Source: Chaetoceros tenuissimus (Eukaryota; Bacillariophyta; Thalassiosirophyceae; Chaetocerotales; Chaetocerotaceae). From it: a stretch of 64,000 nt of DNA. The translations under genes and the position numbers were made by a program. The stretch lies in contig BLLK01000047.1 of NCBI GenBank assembly GCA_021927905.1, positions 2,046,001 to 2,110,000 of the forward strand. Direction: 5' to 3'. The notes under the pieces were generated by a model. The model was not told where the DNA came from and did no database searches. It saw nothing but the letters and a program-made list of their open reading frames with translations. Of this stretch, positions 45,654 through 55,987 are shown piece by piece (within the stretch, counting starts at the first letter, position 1; every line of letters starts with the position of its first letter).

Positions 45654-46111
45654 TCTATTCAAATTTACAAAATACAAAAGAGATGAAGCTTTAGCTAAAT
45701 GCTAGAGATGAGATAAAAAGAAGATATGGCACAGACCAAACCCTGATTCAAAAAGTATTCGGAAACCTTGGATGGTCGCTGTTTGCTCGGAAAGTCGAGA
45801 GCTTGCAGTGGTGGGGAGCAGCTGTGTGTTGCTCCTCTGGTTTTCTTTTGCCTTCCATTTTTCTTTGTTTTCATTTCGGGTCAGGATAGCCATTGAACTA
45901 GCTGGAGTCCCAATCCGACAGGGATGTCCCAATACTTAGCTATGCAGTTGAGTGCTGGCTATTTTGATGATGATGACGAAGAAGAAGAAGCTCATCGCTC
46001 ATCAAAAGTCAGTGAGAAAGATCGCTCCAATGTGATGTGTAGTGTTGTTTGGTTTTCATTCCACTTGCACAACTGTATTAGCAACAGCACTTTATATCGA
46101 AAACCAATTCC
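45654..46111. promoter_or_regulatory. Divergent region of BFR1-like and methyltransferase genes
   Basis: 458 bp between divergent starts. A 64-codon frame at 45924-46115 with an Asp/Glu run (FDDDDEEEEA) is open across the methyltransferase start in another frame. I treat it as upstream leader sequence and not as a gene. Confidence 0.4.
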
Positions 46112-47014
46112 ATGAAGTTGTCTCTAACAACGGTATCTACACTGGCTTTTGTTCCATTTGGACTCTCCTTTGCTCCAAGCTATGGCGGCAAAATATCTTC
46201 TACATCAATGAAGGCGAGGCTAATATCTTCTTTTGAACCAGATGATTTTGCAATGAAGACTGGAGAATGGCCATATACTGAGGCAGATATGGGGCGATTA
46301 GATCCAACCAATGATTCTTTCTTTTATGATCAGCCTAGACTCGTCACGCATATTGATGATAGAGCCATAGAATCTCTGACAGAATACTATAGGGAAGAAT
46401 TTCAAGCTATGCTCGACAAAAAAGGTGATGGTGCAAAGTTGGATATTCTGGATTTATGTTCAAGTTGGATTAGTCACTTTCCTAAAGATTTGGAAGACAA
46501 ATATGGAATGACCGTTGGCATAGGTATGAATGAGGAAGAGTTATCTGAAAACCCTCAATTGTACATGCATTATGTCCAAGATTTGAATGCAAATCCAATG
46601 CTTTCTCAGTTTGAAGATAATTCCTTTGATATCATTACAAATGTCGTTTCAGTTGATTACTTAGTAAAGCCACTAGAGATTTTCAAAGAGATGCACCGTA
46701 TTCTTAGACCAGGTGGAATTGCACTCATGAGCTTTTCGAATCGTTGCTTCCCATCGAAAGCAATCGCAATGTGGTTGCAAGCGGATGACATTGAAAGATT
46801 AACAATTGTAGGTAGCTACTACCATTACTCAGCAGAATGGTCGGAGATTGAAGCACTTGACATCAAGATTGCTCCTGTTGAAACTCCAAAGCGTCCATCT
46901 GTGTCAGAAATAATGGCAGACCCAAGCAAAGCTTTTGCTTGGGCCAGTACTGCTGGAGCTGTGGCAAAAATGAATTCTGGCGACCCAATGTTTGTTGTGA
47001 AAGGACGTAAATAA
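46112..47014 (+). CDS. Plastid-targeted SAM-dependent methyltransferase-like protein
   Basis: Single exon, 300 residues. MKLSLTTVSTLAFVPFGLS-FAPSYGG is a signal peptide followed by the FAP plastid motif. The core has LDILDLCSSWISHFP, where motif I of class I methyltransferases (LDxGxGxG) is expected but the glycines are replaced. It continues with VGIGMNEEEL, VQDLNANPMLSQFEDNSFDIITNVVSVDYL (motifs II/III) and IFKEMHRILRPGGIALMSFSNR (post-III, strong). The type 11 methyltransferase fold is clear in the second half. The unusual motif I may lower SAM affinity or mark a divergent subfamily found in algae. Substrate unknown; it probably acts in the plastid. Confidence 0.78.
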   Translation: MKLSLTTVSTLAFVPFGLSFAPSYGGKISSTSMKARLISSFEPDDFAMKTGEWPYTEADMGRLDPTNDSFFYDQPRLVTHIDDRAIESLTEYYREEFQAMLDKKGDGAKLDILDLCSSWISHFPKDLEDKYGMTVGIGMNEEELSENPQLYMHYVQDLNANPMLSQFEDNSFDIITNVVSVDYLVKPLEIFKEMHRILRPGGIALMSFSNRCFPSKAIAMWLQADDIERLTIVGSYYHYSAEWSEIEALDIKIAPVETPKRPSVSEIMADPSKAFAWASTAGAVAKMNSGDPMFVVKGRK

Positions 47015-47275
47015 AGCCCAATTTTGAGATGCGCATATTCTCGTTGTTCAATGATAACCAAAAGTATAACTTGAAATTAACTTCTTTATCAGGCAGAAGC
47101 CAATATTTATACTTTGAAGTGGATATATCTTTGTCTGTAGTTATGTGTACCGTTTGTTTTCAGTTTTATATATCTGTAAGTCTAGTAATAGTGATGCAAA
47201 TGCATCGAATAAATTATATCCCCACTCATAATAATGATATATTCATATGAATAATTCAATCATTGATATTGAAAT

Positions 47276-48318
47276 TTACTTGGTCTGGTTCTTTACTCCC
47301 TCAATTCTTGCTCTGATAGCATCCTGGTCTCCCAAGTATTCTCCTCTCAATGGAGCCATTCCCTTTGGATTAGGAATGATCTTCATGTTCTCATCCAACT
47401 CGTATACAAGTGGAACTCCAGTAGGAATGTTAAGTTCAAGAATAGTTGCCTCATCAATGTTATCCAAATGCTTTACAAGCGCACGAAGAGAGTTTCCATG
47501 AGCTGCTACCATAACAGTCTGATCTTTCTTAAGTTCTGGTACAATGTTTTCTTCGAAGTATGGTACTACACGGTCTAGAGTGGTTGCAAGAGACTCGGTG
47601 AACTCTTCTGGGAAGTCATGTCCAGCATAACGTGGATCGTTAGATGGGTGGTGCTCACTAGTTTTGTCAACTGCTGGTGGTGGAATGTCATAACTTCTTC
47701 TCCAAATAAGGACTTGGTCCTTTCCATACTTATCTACAGTCTCCTGCTTATCCAATCCCTGAAGATTTCCGTAATGTCTCTCATTCAATTCCCATGCTAA
47801 ATCAAATTTTACTATTAGTACTTCATTTTCTCATTAAGGTGAACAATCTTGACAATGAATGAGACTTACCCTTGGTAACTGGAATCCATACACGACCGCA
47901 CTGGTCAAGAACCTCGAAACAAGTACGGATAGCACGCTTCAAAAGAGAAGTGAATGCAACATCAGGAGCGATTCCTGCAGCCTTTACAAGCTTTCCAGCC
48001 TCAGTGACTTCCTCAATTCCCTTTGGGGAAAGAGGACAGTCATACCATCCGGTGAACTTGTTTTCAAGATTCCATGTTGACTCTCCGTGACGTACAAGAA
48101 CAAGGGTGTGCTTGTTTGCAATCTGGAAAGCAGGAATGACACTAGCATGAAAAAGAATACGGGAAAAGATATCCAATTAGACGGCAATTCAAACTGGAAC
48201 TATGAAAAAAGGTACAAATCATACAGAAGTAGACACACGATCCTGAACATTTTTACACTTACGTCTTCTTGGAAAGGAGACGGCTAGAAGAAAGAAGAGC
48301 AGAACGAGTAGCGAACAT
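47276..48318 (-). CDS. Cofactor-dependent phosphoglycerate mutase, probably mitochondrial
   Basis: Model: complement join 48263-48318, 47870-48141, 47276-47796; 282 residues; phases close, introns 121 and 73 nt. It catalyses 3-phosphoglycerate/2-phosphoglycerate exchange via a phosphohistidine. [12 protein letters not shown] (His37), LNERHYG, GRTxx-less but intact core and [17 protein letters not shown] are all present, so the active site is complete. The first 24 residues ([20 protein letters not shown]) are basic and Ser/Leu-rich, which suggests mitochondria, where diatoms carry out the lower half of glycolysis. The tail [13 protein letters not shown]-like helix is normal for the GpmA family. 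The fused mutase at 5107-7496 is a divergent second member. Confidence 0.92.
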
Positions 48319-48680
48319 TTTTCAAAAGATCTTGAAAGATATGGAATAGTAGCGTCGTTGTATTTCACCTGTTGTGGAAATGTTGTGTCTCTTCAAAGCA
48401 ACGAGCAACACCAAATCTTCGCATCTTTTTCAGGCACTTTCAAAATGCGTGGTTAGAATTTGTTCATACAACTTGTACATACGTATGTTGAAAAGTAGCT
48501 AGTTGATTACCATAGCTATAGCTGCTAAAGCGATAGATGTGTCTAATTTTTGAACTTTCATTTCAATTCACACAATTTGAAATTAATGCATGCTCAGTAT
48601 TTGCTTTTGATGTGTATTTGTTTCTGATATTGATAACATCATGTGACATTTTTTCTACTACTGGGAACCCTTGCTTTTCA
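48319..48680. other. Intergenic, promoter of the mutase and 3' UTR of the next gene
   Basis: 362 bp, AT-rich. Contains repeated TAGCT-type tetramers near 48498-48530 (AGTAGCTAGTTG, CATAGCTATAGCTGC). No gene is supported. Confidence 0.5.
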
Positions 48681-50573
48681 TCAATCATTAATGGTCGCAA
48701 ATAGGTCCCTAAAAGCGTTTTGCATTAAAAACAATCTGAATGTATCAGGTCCATCAGACTTCTCCACAATTTGATTCAAGACATTACTGGGGTTTTTCAT
48801 TCTTTCTATGTGATGTTGTATCTGGTTTCGGACTTCACATTCTCCGATAAAGTGTACATGAATCAATCGTAACAAGGAAACGACAGAAATAAAGATTTCT
48901 ACGTTTTCAAACAACATCGTCATTTCCCCATTTTCACTGGTGAGTAATGATGTGATATCATCAATATACGAGTGTATCAAGCCAAGAAGACTTTTTGTTT
49001 CTGTCGCATCTGCAGAGTATACAATTGTTCGAGCTAAATCAATGATCAAAGGGATGAGGAATTGATATGGACAGTTGGAGGTAAGGTTTTTGAGGATCAT
49101 TATCTGGCATGGTGTGGTGTAGATGGATAATAGTTGGCGTATCATTGTGATCAATTTTTGTTTTGTCCAAACAGTGGTGTTATAATCTTGAAAAGAAAAT
49201 GTCGTGGACCTACTTGATGCGTTCATGACTAAATTCAGCAAAAGTTGAATGGTGTTGATGGGATTGATTGCACCTCTCGTCTCATCGAGCAAAAGCCCAT
49301 CTACACCTTCCAATCCCAATGCCTCCTGCAAAATATGTAGACCCATGTTCATGAAATAATTGGAGCTGCTGCTCTGAGAGGGATCAGTAACATTGAGTAA
49401 TGATTCACTATACTCCAATAGGATGGGCACATATGGAAATGTTACATAAAACAATCCTTTTGATTCCATACTTTCAAGTATAGGGATTGAAACAGACTGC
49501 CTCTTCGCAATGAATAATATGATTCCTAACGCCTCTGATTGCCACTGCAGTTGTAAGTTACATAACATTTCGAAATCTATCCCAAAATCCTCAATAGGGT
49601 GGCATAGTAACGGAGATAGATCCTGTAATATCGAAAGAGCTACATTCATTTCTTCTTCACCATATTCATCATATATTTCTATTGGTAATTCTCTTTGTTT
49701 TTCATTATGTACTCGTTCAGCATGCATCCAAATAAATTCTAGAGGAAGTATTGGTATGTCATTGATGTCTTTTATCAAAGAGGCTATGAATAGGTATCTT
49801 TGATCATCATCTATTACATTTTCAGCCTTTGATAAAGAGACAGCAACGTGAAAAATCATACTAAGATCAACACCAACCATTGCTGCGCACATAGCTTTTG
49901 TCTTACTCTCGTCCGGTCCTTTATTTGTCTTCTCCATTACATCGATCATGTATTTGAGGGATTTCGACAAGTGATCCTTCCACAAAATACAAAGTCGACT
50001 AAATGTGAAAACAGATTGGGTTATGTCACTGTCATTCATTGGAGCAATGAATAGCTTCTGAAACATAGCAAGGGACTCGAAACACATGCTCTGAGCTCTT
50101 CTCCATCTTTTCGGTTTTGACAATGCGCATTCTTTCATTGAAGTGGATAGGATCATAACACATAGACATTTGAACAACTCGTTTTGGTCAGAGTTGGTAC
50201 CGTCATTATCATGTTCGCAGTCTATTTCGTAATTGCAGCCAATACAACATTCAATAGTGATGCGTAGAATTTCATGAGGTGAAATATGAAGCTCATCATT
50301 ATCTCCATTAGGCTTCCCTAGTAATTGGCATAAAAGCTTGATACCATATTTCCACTCTCGTAAATTATCGTCTTTGATTTTGGAAAGCAAATTCAAATCG
50401 GCATCAAGTTGATTAAGCAACATGGAACTTGTCCACGAAAAAAGGTCCAGATCGGAATGTAGCGTCAAAGATATTTCTCGGAGTATTTCCAGAAGTGTGT
50501 ATAGCACCGCAACCCAATCAAGTTCATCTCCCTCTTCAAGAGATTTAAACAGCTGCGATGGTAGAGTAGACAT
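48681..50573 (-). CDS. Large helical (armadillo-like) protein, unknown
   Basis: Single exon, 630 residues from the ATG at 50573 (MSTLPSQLFKSLEEG). The frame continues upstream without an ATG. The composition is Leu/Ile-rich with repeated amphipathic helices and no membrane segment, signal peptide or motif, which fits an alpha-solenoid. Features include HISPHEILRITIECCIGC, FIWMHAERVHNEKQRELPIEIYDEYGEEEM and CQIMILKNLTSNCPYQFLIPLIIDLARTIV. The last resembles a segment in glomulin/ALF4-type cullin regulators, but that is a weak memory-based likeness. No confident family. It is divergent from the plastid-targeted unknown gene (50813). Confidence 0.7.
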   Translation of the reverse strand: MSTLPSQLFKSLEEGDELDWVAVLYTLLEILREISLTLHSDLDLFSWTSSMLLNQLDADLNLLSKIKDDNLREWKYGIKLLCQLLGKPNGDNDELHISPHEILRITIECCIGCNYEIDCEHDNDGTNSDQNELFKCLCVMILSTSMKECALSKPKRWRRAQSMCFESLAMFQKLFIAPMNDSDITQSVFTFSRLCILWKDHLSKSLKYMIDVMEKTNKGPDESKTKAMCAAMVGVDLSMIFHVAVSLSKAENVIDDDQRYLFIASLIKDINDIPILPLEFIWMHAERVHNEKQRELPIEIYDEYGEEEMNVALSILQDLSPLLCHPIEDFGIDFEMLCNLQLQWQSEALGIILFIAKRQSVSIPILESMESKGLFYVTFPYVPILLEYSESLLNVTDPSQSSSSNYFMNMGLHILQEALGLEGVDGLLLDETRGAINPINTIQLLLNLVMNASSRSTTFSFQDYNTTVWTKQKLITMIRQLLSIYTTPCQIMILKNLTSNCPYQFLIPLIIDLARTIVYSADATETKSLLGLIHSYIDDITSLLTSENGEMTMLFENVEIFISVVSLLRLIHVHFIGECEVRNQIQHHIERMKNPSNVLNQIVEKSDGPDTFRLFLMQNAFRDLFATIND

Positions 50574-50812
50574 TTTCGTCCAATCAAGTATCAAATGTGT
50601 GAAGCTATTGTATTTAAAAAGAGGAACAAAACAAAAAAATGAGAGGAAGACTGGAAAATGGAAACTTAGTACCACTATGGTCTGTCCGTGGACAAAGAAT
50701 CTGAAGTTGACAATGACGTACGTAATAATTTTTGAGATGACTCAAACTTCACTGACTGAGGAGCGAGGAACACCTTTTGCCTTTTGCAAAGAACTCGTTC
50801 TTTTATTATTTC

Positions 50813-51625
50813 ATGAAACAGAGCATGAGACAACGTGTCATTCCATTAGGTGTAGCAGTGACAACACTTGCGACTTCTACGTTCGCATTCCAGTGCTATT
50901 CCAAGCCTCTAGCTAGTAGTTGCCAGAAACTTTTGCAACATTTGTCCATATCAAATTCAGCATCATCCATCACCCACAATCCATCATATACTCGTACTTT
51001 AACAACCAGTTCGTTGAGTATGGAAGTCGACAAAGGGTACCCAGGAACAGCAGTGGAGCGCCTCAAGAATGTTAGAGCTAGGGTTGCAACACTTAGTGAA
51101 GCAGATCTTTCGGGAGACTGGGAAGACGTTCGTCGAAAAATATTGTGGGCTGGGGGGTTAAAAGATCTACCAGATGCAATACCAGGACAGGGATATACAG
51201 GGCATTCCTTCAATGATTATAATCACGTTGACTTGACAACCATGACAGATGGGACATCAGACAACACCAATAGCGGCGAAGTAAAACAGATTGCAGTCGG
51301 AAACTTTCTCGGAGATGGAATTCGTAAAGCGTCCATTCCTGAGCTTGGAAGTGGAGGAAGTTGGTCAACTTGTGCAAACGGATGTCACTTGGATCCACCT
51401 CAAGATGTTGCCCACATTCAATTCAAGTCTAGAATTGCATTCAAATTAGTGTGGGTACCAAATGCAAACTTTGACAAGTTTGTCCTCGTGGACGATGATG
51501 GAAAAGAATTGGCTCGAGCATCTCCAACTGGACAGCTACCGCACATTCGTCATAGACAAATGAATTATCAGCTTGTTCAAGGATCAAAATATGCTATCGT
51601 CGTTGATGAATTGGCAAAGTCATAG
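50813..51625 (+). CDS. Plastid-targeted protein of unknown function
   Basis: Single exon. ATG codons lie at 50813 (270 residues) and 50825 (266 residues). The second gives a cleaner signal peptide, MRQRVIPLGVAVTTLATSTFA-FQCY, with Phe at +1, followed by a Ser/Thr-rich transit peptide, so plastid import is likely. The mature part begins near MEVDKGYPGTAVERLKNVRARVATL. Notable motifs are DWEDVRRKILWAGGLKDLPD, PGQGYTGHSFNDYNHVDLTTM, CANGCHLDPPQDVAHIQFKSRIAFKLVW, FDKFVLVDDDGKELARASPTG and HIRHRQMNYQLVQGS. These look well conserved but belong to no family I recognise. The CANGCHLDPP cysteine-His pair could bind a metal. It lies 187 bp from the divergent-partner 3' end of SMC6, with which it is convergent. 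Confidence 0.75.
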   Translation: MKQSMRQRVIPLGVAVTTLATSTFAFQCYSKPLASSCQKLLQHLSISNSASSITHNPSYTRTLTTSSLSMEVDKGYPGTAVERLKNVRARVATLSEADLSGDWEDVRRKILWAGGLKDLPDAIPGQGYTGHSFNDYNHVDLTTMTDGTSDNTNSGEVKQIAVGNFLGDGIRKASIPELGSGGSWSTCANGCHLDPPQDVAHIQFKSRIAFKLVWVPNANFDKFVLVDDDGKELARASPTGQLPHIRHRQMNYQLVQGSKYAIVVDELAKS

Positions 51626-51804
51626 AAGAATCAAAGTCTGCTAATGAATAGTACTAGTACATAAATGATTTGAAAAGAAAAGGAAATGTATTGAACCTAC
51701 GAGTTAGAAGTAGTTACACTCATAAACATACTTTCAAAACTAGTTTCGTGTACAATCTAATCTTCCATTGAGACCGGGGCAGATATTTCTCAAGAGTTTG
51801 GTCC

Positions 51805-54800
51805 TCATCCAAGAGTTGTTTGCACAGGACCACCAACACGGGCATTTCTTTTTGGAGGCTCCAAATGAAACATTCTCAATTTTGGTGTAGTCTTGATGTT
51901 GGATAAATCCTGAGGAGTAATAAAAATGAATTGTCTGTTCTCAAATGAAGTTGCCACTTCAATCATAGTCTGGAGTGCAATCTTTCTTGCAATAGGGTCA
52001 AGGAACACATCAAATTCATCCATAACTCTGAACGGAGTTTCTAAGTTCTCCCCTAAAGCAATGAGTAAGGCAAGAGTAGTATAAGAACGTTCTCCTCCAC
52101 TAAGAGCTTTGACATCTCTAGTCTCAGTTGTATCATTCATATCCTTTCTAACACAGATATCGAGAGTTTGTGCCTTGTGATCGTATTCAATTCTACCAGA
52201 ACTTTTTTTTCTTTGCAATACTTCATCAAATGTAACATTTGAATTGGCCACGATATGCGCTAACAGTACAGGGAAACAATAAGTTCATCAAGTTCTCTGG
52301 AAGTCATAAAAGTATCTTTTTCACTTACCTCTGAAAGTCTTCCATTTTCTTTTGCGGTCTTTCAGATCGAGTATTAGCATGTCCACGTTAGCTTCAGTCT
52401 TTTCAAGATCATTCACCTGACTTTCGAAATGTTTCTTTGCTCTCATATACTTCTCAAATGCCACCTCTGGGCTGGACTCGGAAATATTTCTATTCTGGCG
52501 TTCTCTCTCAATTTTTTTCTTGGTTTGACGAATCTTTTCAATATAGATCTCAGGTGATTTATTCATTATCATCGGTTCACAATCTTGTAGTTCTTCTTCA
52601 GTGCAACCTTCTTCGTCAACCAGTTCCATTTCATACTCTCCGCCATTCTTTTTGTGTTCGGCACGAATCTGCTTGTTGCGAACAACTCTATGATGACGAA
52701 CAGTCAACATTTTTGCCTTGTGAAGAGTATCATTCATAGTCTTTTCCTTCTCAGCTAATTCATCTTTTTGTTTTTCCAAAATTGTTTCCCCTTCTTCAAC
52801 TTTCTTCTTTCTCTTGGCAATATTGCGCTTCTGCTTTTCCTCTGATTGCATACATTTTTCCAGTTGTTTGGCAGTATCCTCCATATCTTTTGCAATCTTT
52901 ATATTTCTTGCTTCATTTTCTTCTACGCGGGCAGTAGCTTCGTCAATTCCTGGTTGGAAAGTTTCAAGCTTCATTTTGAGTTCATCCTCTTCACCACGCA
53001 ATTTATCATATTCATCTTGAGCCAATTGCACATCATCTTCAAGATCCGAAGTATCAAAAGTCTGATTTTCAGCATTTTCGGCTTCTTCCTTAATCTGCTC
53101 AATCAAATTGGTCAAATCATTGATCTTTTTCTTCGCGCTCGTACTTTTTTTCTTCGAATCATTCCACTGTACTTTATATTGGTGTCTTTCCTTTTTGAGT
53201 GCATGAAGTTCGCTTGACTTTTGCTCAGTTTCTCTCTGTAATTGAGCCAGATCATTCTGAGCCTCTTTGATAGCACGTGTTTTGTCGATTCCTACAGTGG
53301 GAGATTTCAGTTGCTTATTCGATGATGTAATTGTTGGCATAAAGTTGTGCAATTGCCAATTATCTCCTCTAGGCAACCAAAATACAGTTTTGATGTTTTG
53401 AACTTTCATGTGATACTTCCCATTAGCATCAACGCTTTGCAAAGCCTTTGTACTTTCATCCATGGTCTCAAACAATGCCTTCTGGTCCATTCGACCGTTA
53501 TCAACCAAGCAGTTGAAAACAAGGTCATCTGTTGCTGTGAGAACTGATGCAACTACATCGATACCCTCTGGAGGTAAGCGAAGATTGTACCTGGGCCCGT
53601 CGGTCTTTAAAAAGGGTTATTAAATATGCTATACCAATAGAAGACATTGTTATTCGATTCCAATATACTTACCATCTGAAACAAGAGGCACTCTCGAGGT
53701 CTACATCGCACTTGATCTCGGATCTGCAGTACAACGTCGCGGTCATGACTATTGGTGACAAGAAAACGGTCAAGACCCATTCCTAAGGCATGTTCTGCAA
53801 GTCCTGCAAAATGCTCTTTTCCTGAAACGATTTTCATATATTTACCAATTGGACCAACTACTTTCCCCTTGAATTTTCCTGCACGTCTAGCTTGTTCGAT
53901 TGCAGCACTCATAGATTCACATTTATTACCAAAAACGGCAAGAGAATTTCCCTGACTAGCTTGTAGATCACGGATTTTACTGTTGACTGCATTGCATTGG
54001 GCCTTACAACTATTGACCTGCTGTTCAAGAGCTGATTGCCTAGTTTTGCCCTCTTCGTACTTGCTAAGGGAATGATTGATTTCGACAGCGGCCTCTTCTA
54101 CTGTTCTCTTTGCAACTTCCATATCTTCTTCAGCTTTTTTCATCCGAGCTTGACGTTGAGCCTCTTCATCATTTGCAGAACCTTGGATTCTCATTATCTC
54201 ATCTCTTTTATTTTGCAACTCTCTTTTTGCTAAGTCAACTTTCCTCTTTGAATTTCTTACTTCTTGCTGCTTTCTCTTGATTTCATGTTCATGCCTCTTC
54301 TTTGGTGCTAGCAATTCCTGTCTTTCTCTCGCCAATTCCTGTTTGGCATTTGTTGCTTCATGAGCTTCAGCAGTGAGTTCCTCAAGTTTCTTTTCAAGTG
54401 CATCTTTTTCTTCATCATCTACCACTTTCGCCTCCTCTGCAATAAGCTTCTCGCGCAAAGCATTGACTTGATTTTGAATCGAATCAACTTCCTATGTTCA
54501 TGTAGAAACAAGCAAGGATTAGACCACGTGTAAAACGAAAAATAGATTCAAGTGGTCAATTACTTACATTCTTTTGTCCGTTATAGGATTCAAGGCATTG
54601 AGAGTAGAAGCTCCAGGCATATTTCAGAGTTAGCTCTGCTTCTTTGCTTTCAAGTTTCTCCAATGCCTCAAAAGCTTCCCATTCTTTTTGGAGAAGATCG
54701 ACTTGGCTTTGTAGTGGCTCGAGCTTTTTTTGCATTGCTACGATCGACTCTTGCAACTCTTGAACGTGCTCACTCGTATCAGAATACTTTCCATCTATTC

Positions 54801-55540
54801 TTTCCAAATCAGTAGCTTTCATAAAAAAGTTGTACTTGTCCTCTGCCTTTCCAGTCAAAAATTTCTTCGCTTCTTCTTGATCGAGGATGGCAACAGGGTT
54901 GTCTACCTGTATTTACAAAGAAAGACGCAACAGTGATGAGTTCAATTTATCCAACAAAATTAAATATTTTCCGAACGTGTGCACTTACCTGAATATTCAT
55001 TTGATCCAGCAAGTCTGTCAAATCTCCTTTTTTTGTAGACTTACACTTCAAATTACGATCCAGTAGCTTGTATCCTCCACCACTACCTGCCAACGAAATT
55101 AATCTCTCAATAGTGATTTCATCTCCATAGATATCATGCTGAAAAGCATCAGGACCGCAATTTAGCAGGGTCACCCTCACTCTCGCTTGGGTGGCACCGT
55201 CTTCCTTACGAACTAGATCCTTGAGATTTCTTGCACGATGGGTTCGGTTTGCTTTTGCTCCAAGACAAATTTGAAGAGCAGCAAGAATTGCACTCTTTCC
55301 TGAACCATTAGCCCCGTGAACAAAATTTACATTATCGCATAGGTTGATTGAAAGCTTTTTATGACACATGAACTCCTCGACGTAAATCTTTTTGATAATT
55401 CCACACTCAGCTGCTTTACCAGGTTTGTTGATTTTCTTTTTTGTAAGATCACCATCATCTTCTTCATCCTCTATGCGATGCCTCTTGTTCGGAGACTGAT
55501 CTTCATGCTCATTATCCGACTCCTGATTACGTTTCACCAT
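51805..55540 (-). CDS. SMC6: Structural maintenance of chromosomes protein 6
   Basis: Model: complement join 54989-55540, 54568-54906, 53673-54491, 52329-53604, 51805-52259; 1,146 residues; all five exons close in phase. It has an N-terminal basic/acidic tail, then VEEFMCHKKLSINL with Walker A GANGSGKSA (76-84), coiled coil, the hinge (GNSLAVFGNKCESMSAAIEQA … KGKVVGPIGKYMKI), return coiled coil, the signature LSGGERSYTTL and Walker B FRVMDEFDVFLDP. FMCH, NIQVDNPV and DEFDVF are SMC6-specific. SMC6 pairs with SMC5 and the NSE proteins in DNA repair, replication-fork stability and silencing of extrachromosomal DNA in the nucleus. The length is typical (about 1,100). Confidence 0.95.
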
Positions 55541-55987
55541 GATGGAAATACTTTGTCTCGGCAACTGTGATAAACTATGGAAAAAAGAGGGTTTGTTGTA
55601 AACCTCAAGCTGAACTCGACGCCTCTAACCGGATGAACTCAAGTAATGTTGCCTCTGTTATAGGTCTTATAGTGCTCTACTCTTTGCCTCTTCAATGTTA
55701 CGTAAAGACAACACTCTGCTGCCTGCTACCTGTTTCTGATGCTCTCTATCTGTTTCTAAAGAAGATGAGGAGGGCAATCTTAGTTAATACATGGCGGGCA
55801 AATCAAAAAGAGTTCAGTCGTGTTTTACAAAAAAATTTCGTATCCCATTTATGGCCCGTAACCGTTAAAATTCCAACGGCATTATATCAGCAGATTCTTC
55901 TTCTATGTAAAAGTAAGTCAAGTGCTACTTCAAATTGCTTCAAAGAATAAAACGAGAATGTTACTATTACGCACACTTGATTATTTT
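55541..55987. other. Intergenic, promoter of SMC6
   Basis: 447 bp between the SMC6 start and the 3' end of the dysferlin-domain gene, both on the minus strand. A 127-codon forward frame at 55567-55950 starts with GTG, has no domain, and overlaps the expected promoter, so it is not called. Confidence 0.5.

Noticed and set aside
45924-46115. 64-codon frame with an Asp/Glu run upstream of the methyltransferase
   Set aside because: It runs into the methyltransferase start in another frame and has no splice link or domain. Probably leader sequence.
55567-55950. 127-codon forward frame upstream of SMC6
   Set aside because: It begins with GTG, overlaps the SMC6 promoter, and its composition (many Leu/Cys/Val with no motif) does not look like a real protein.
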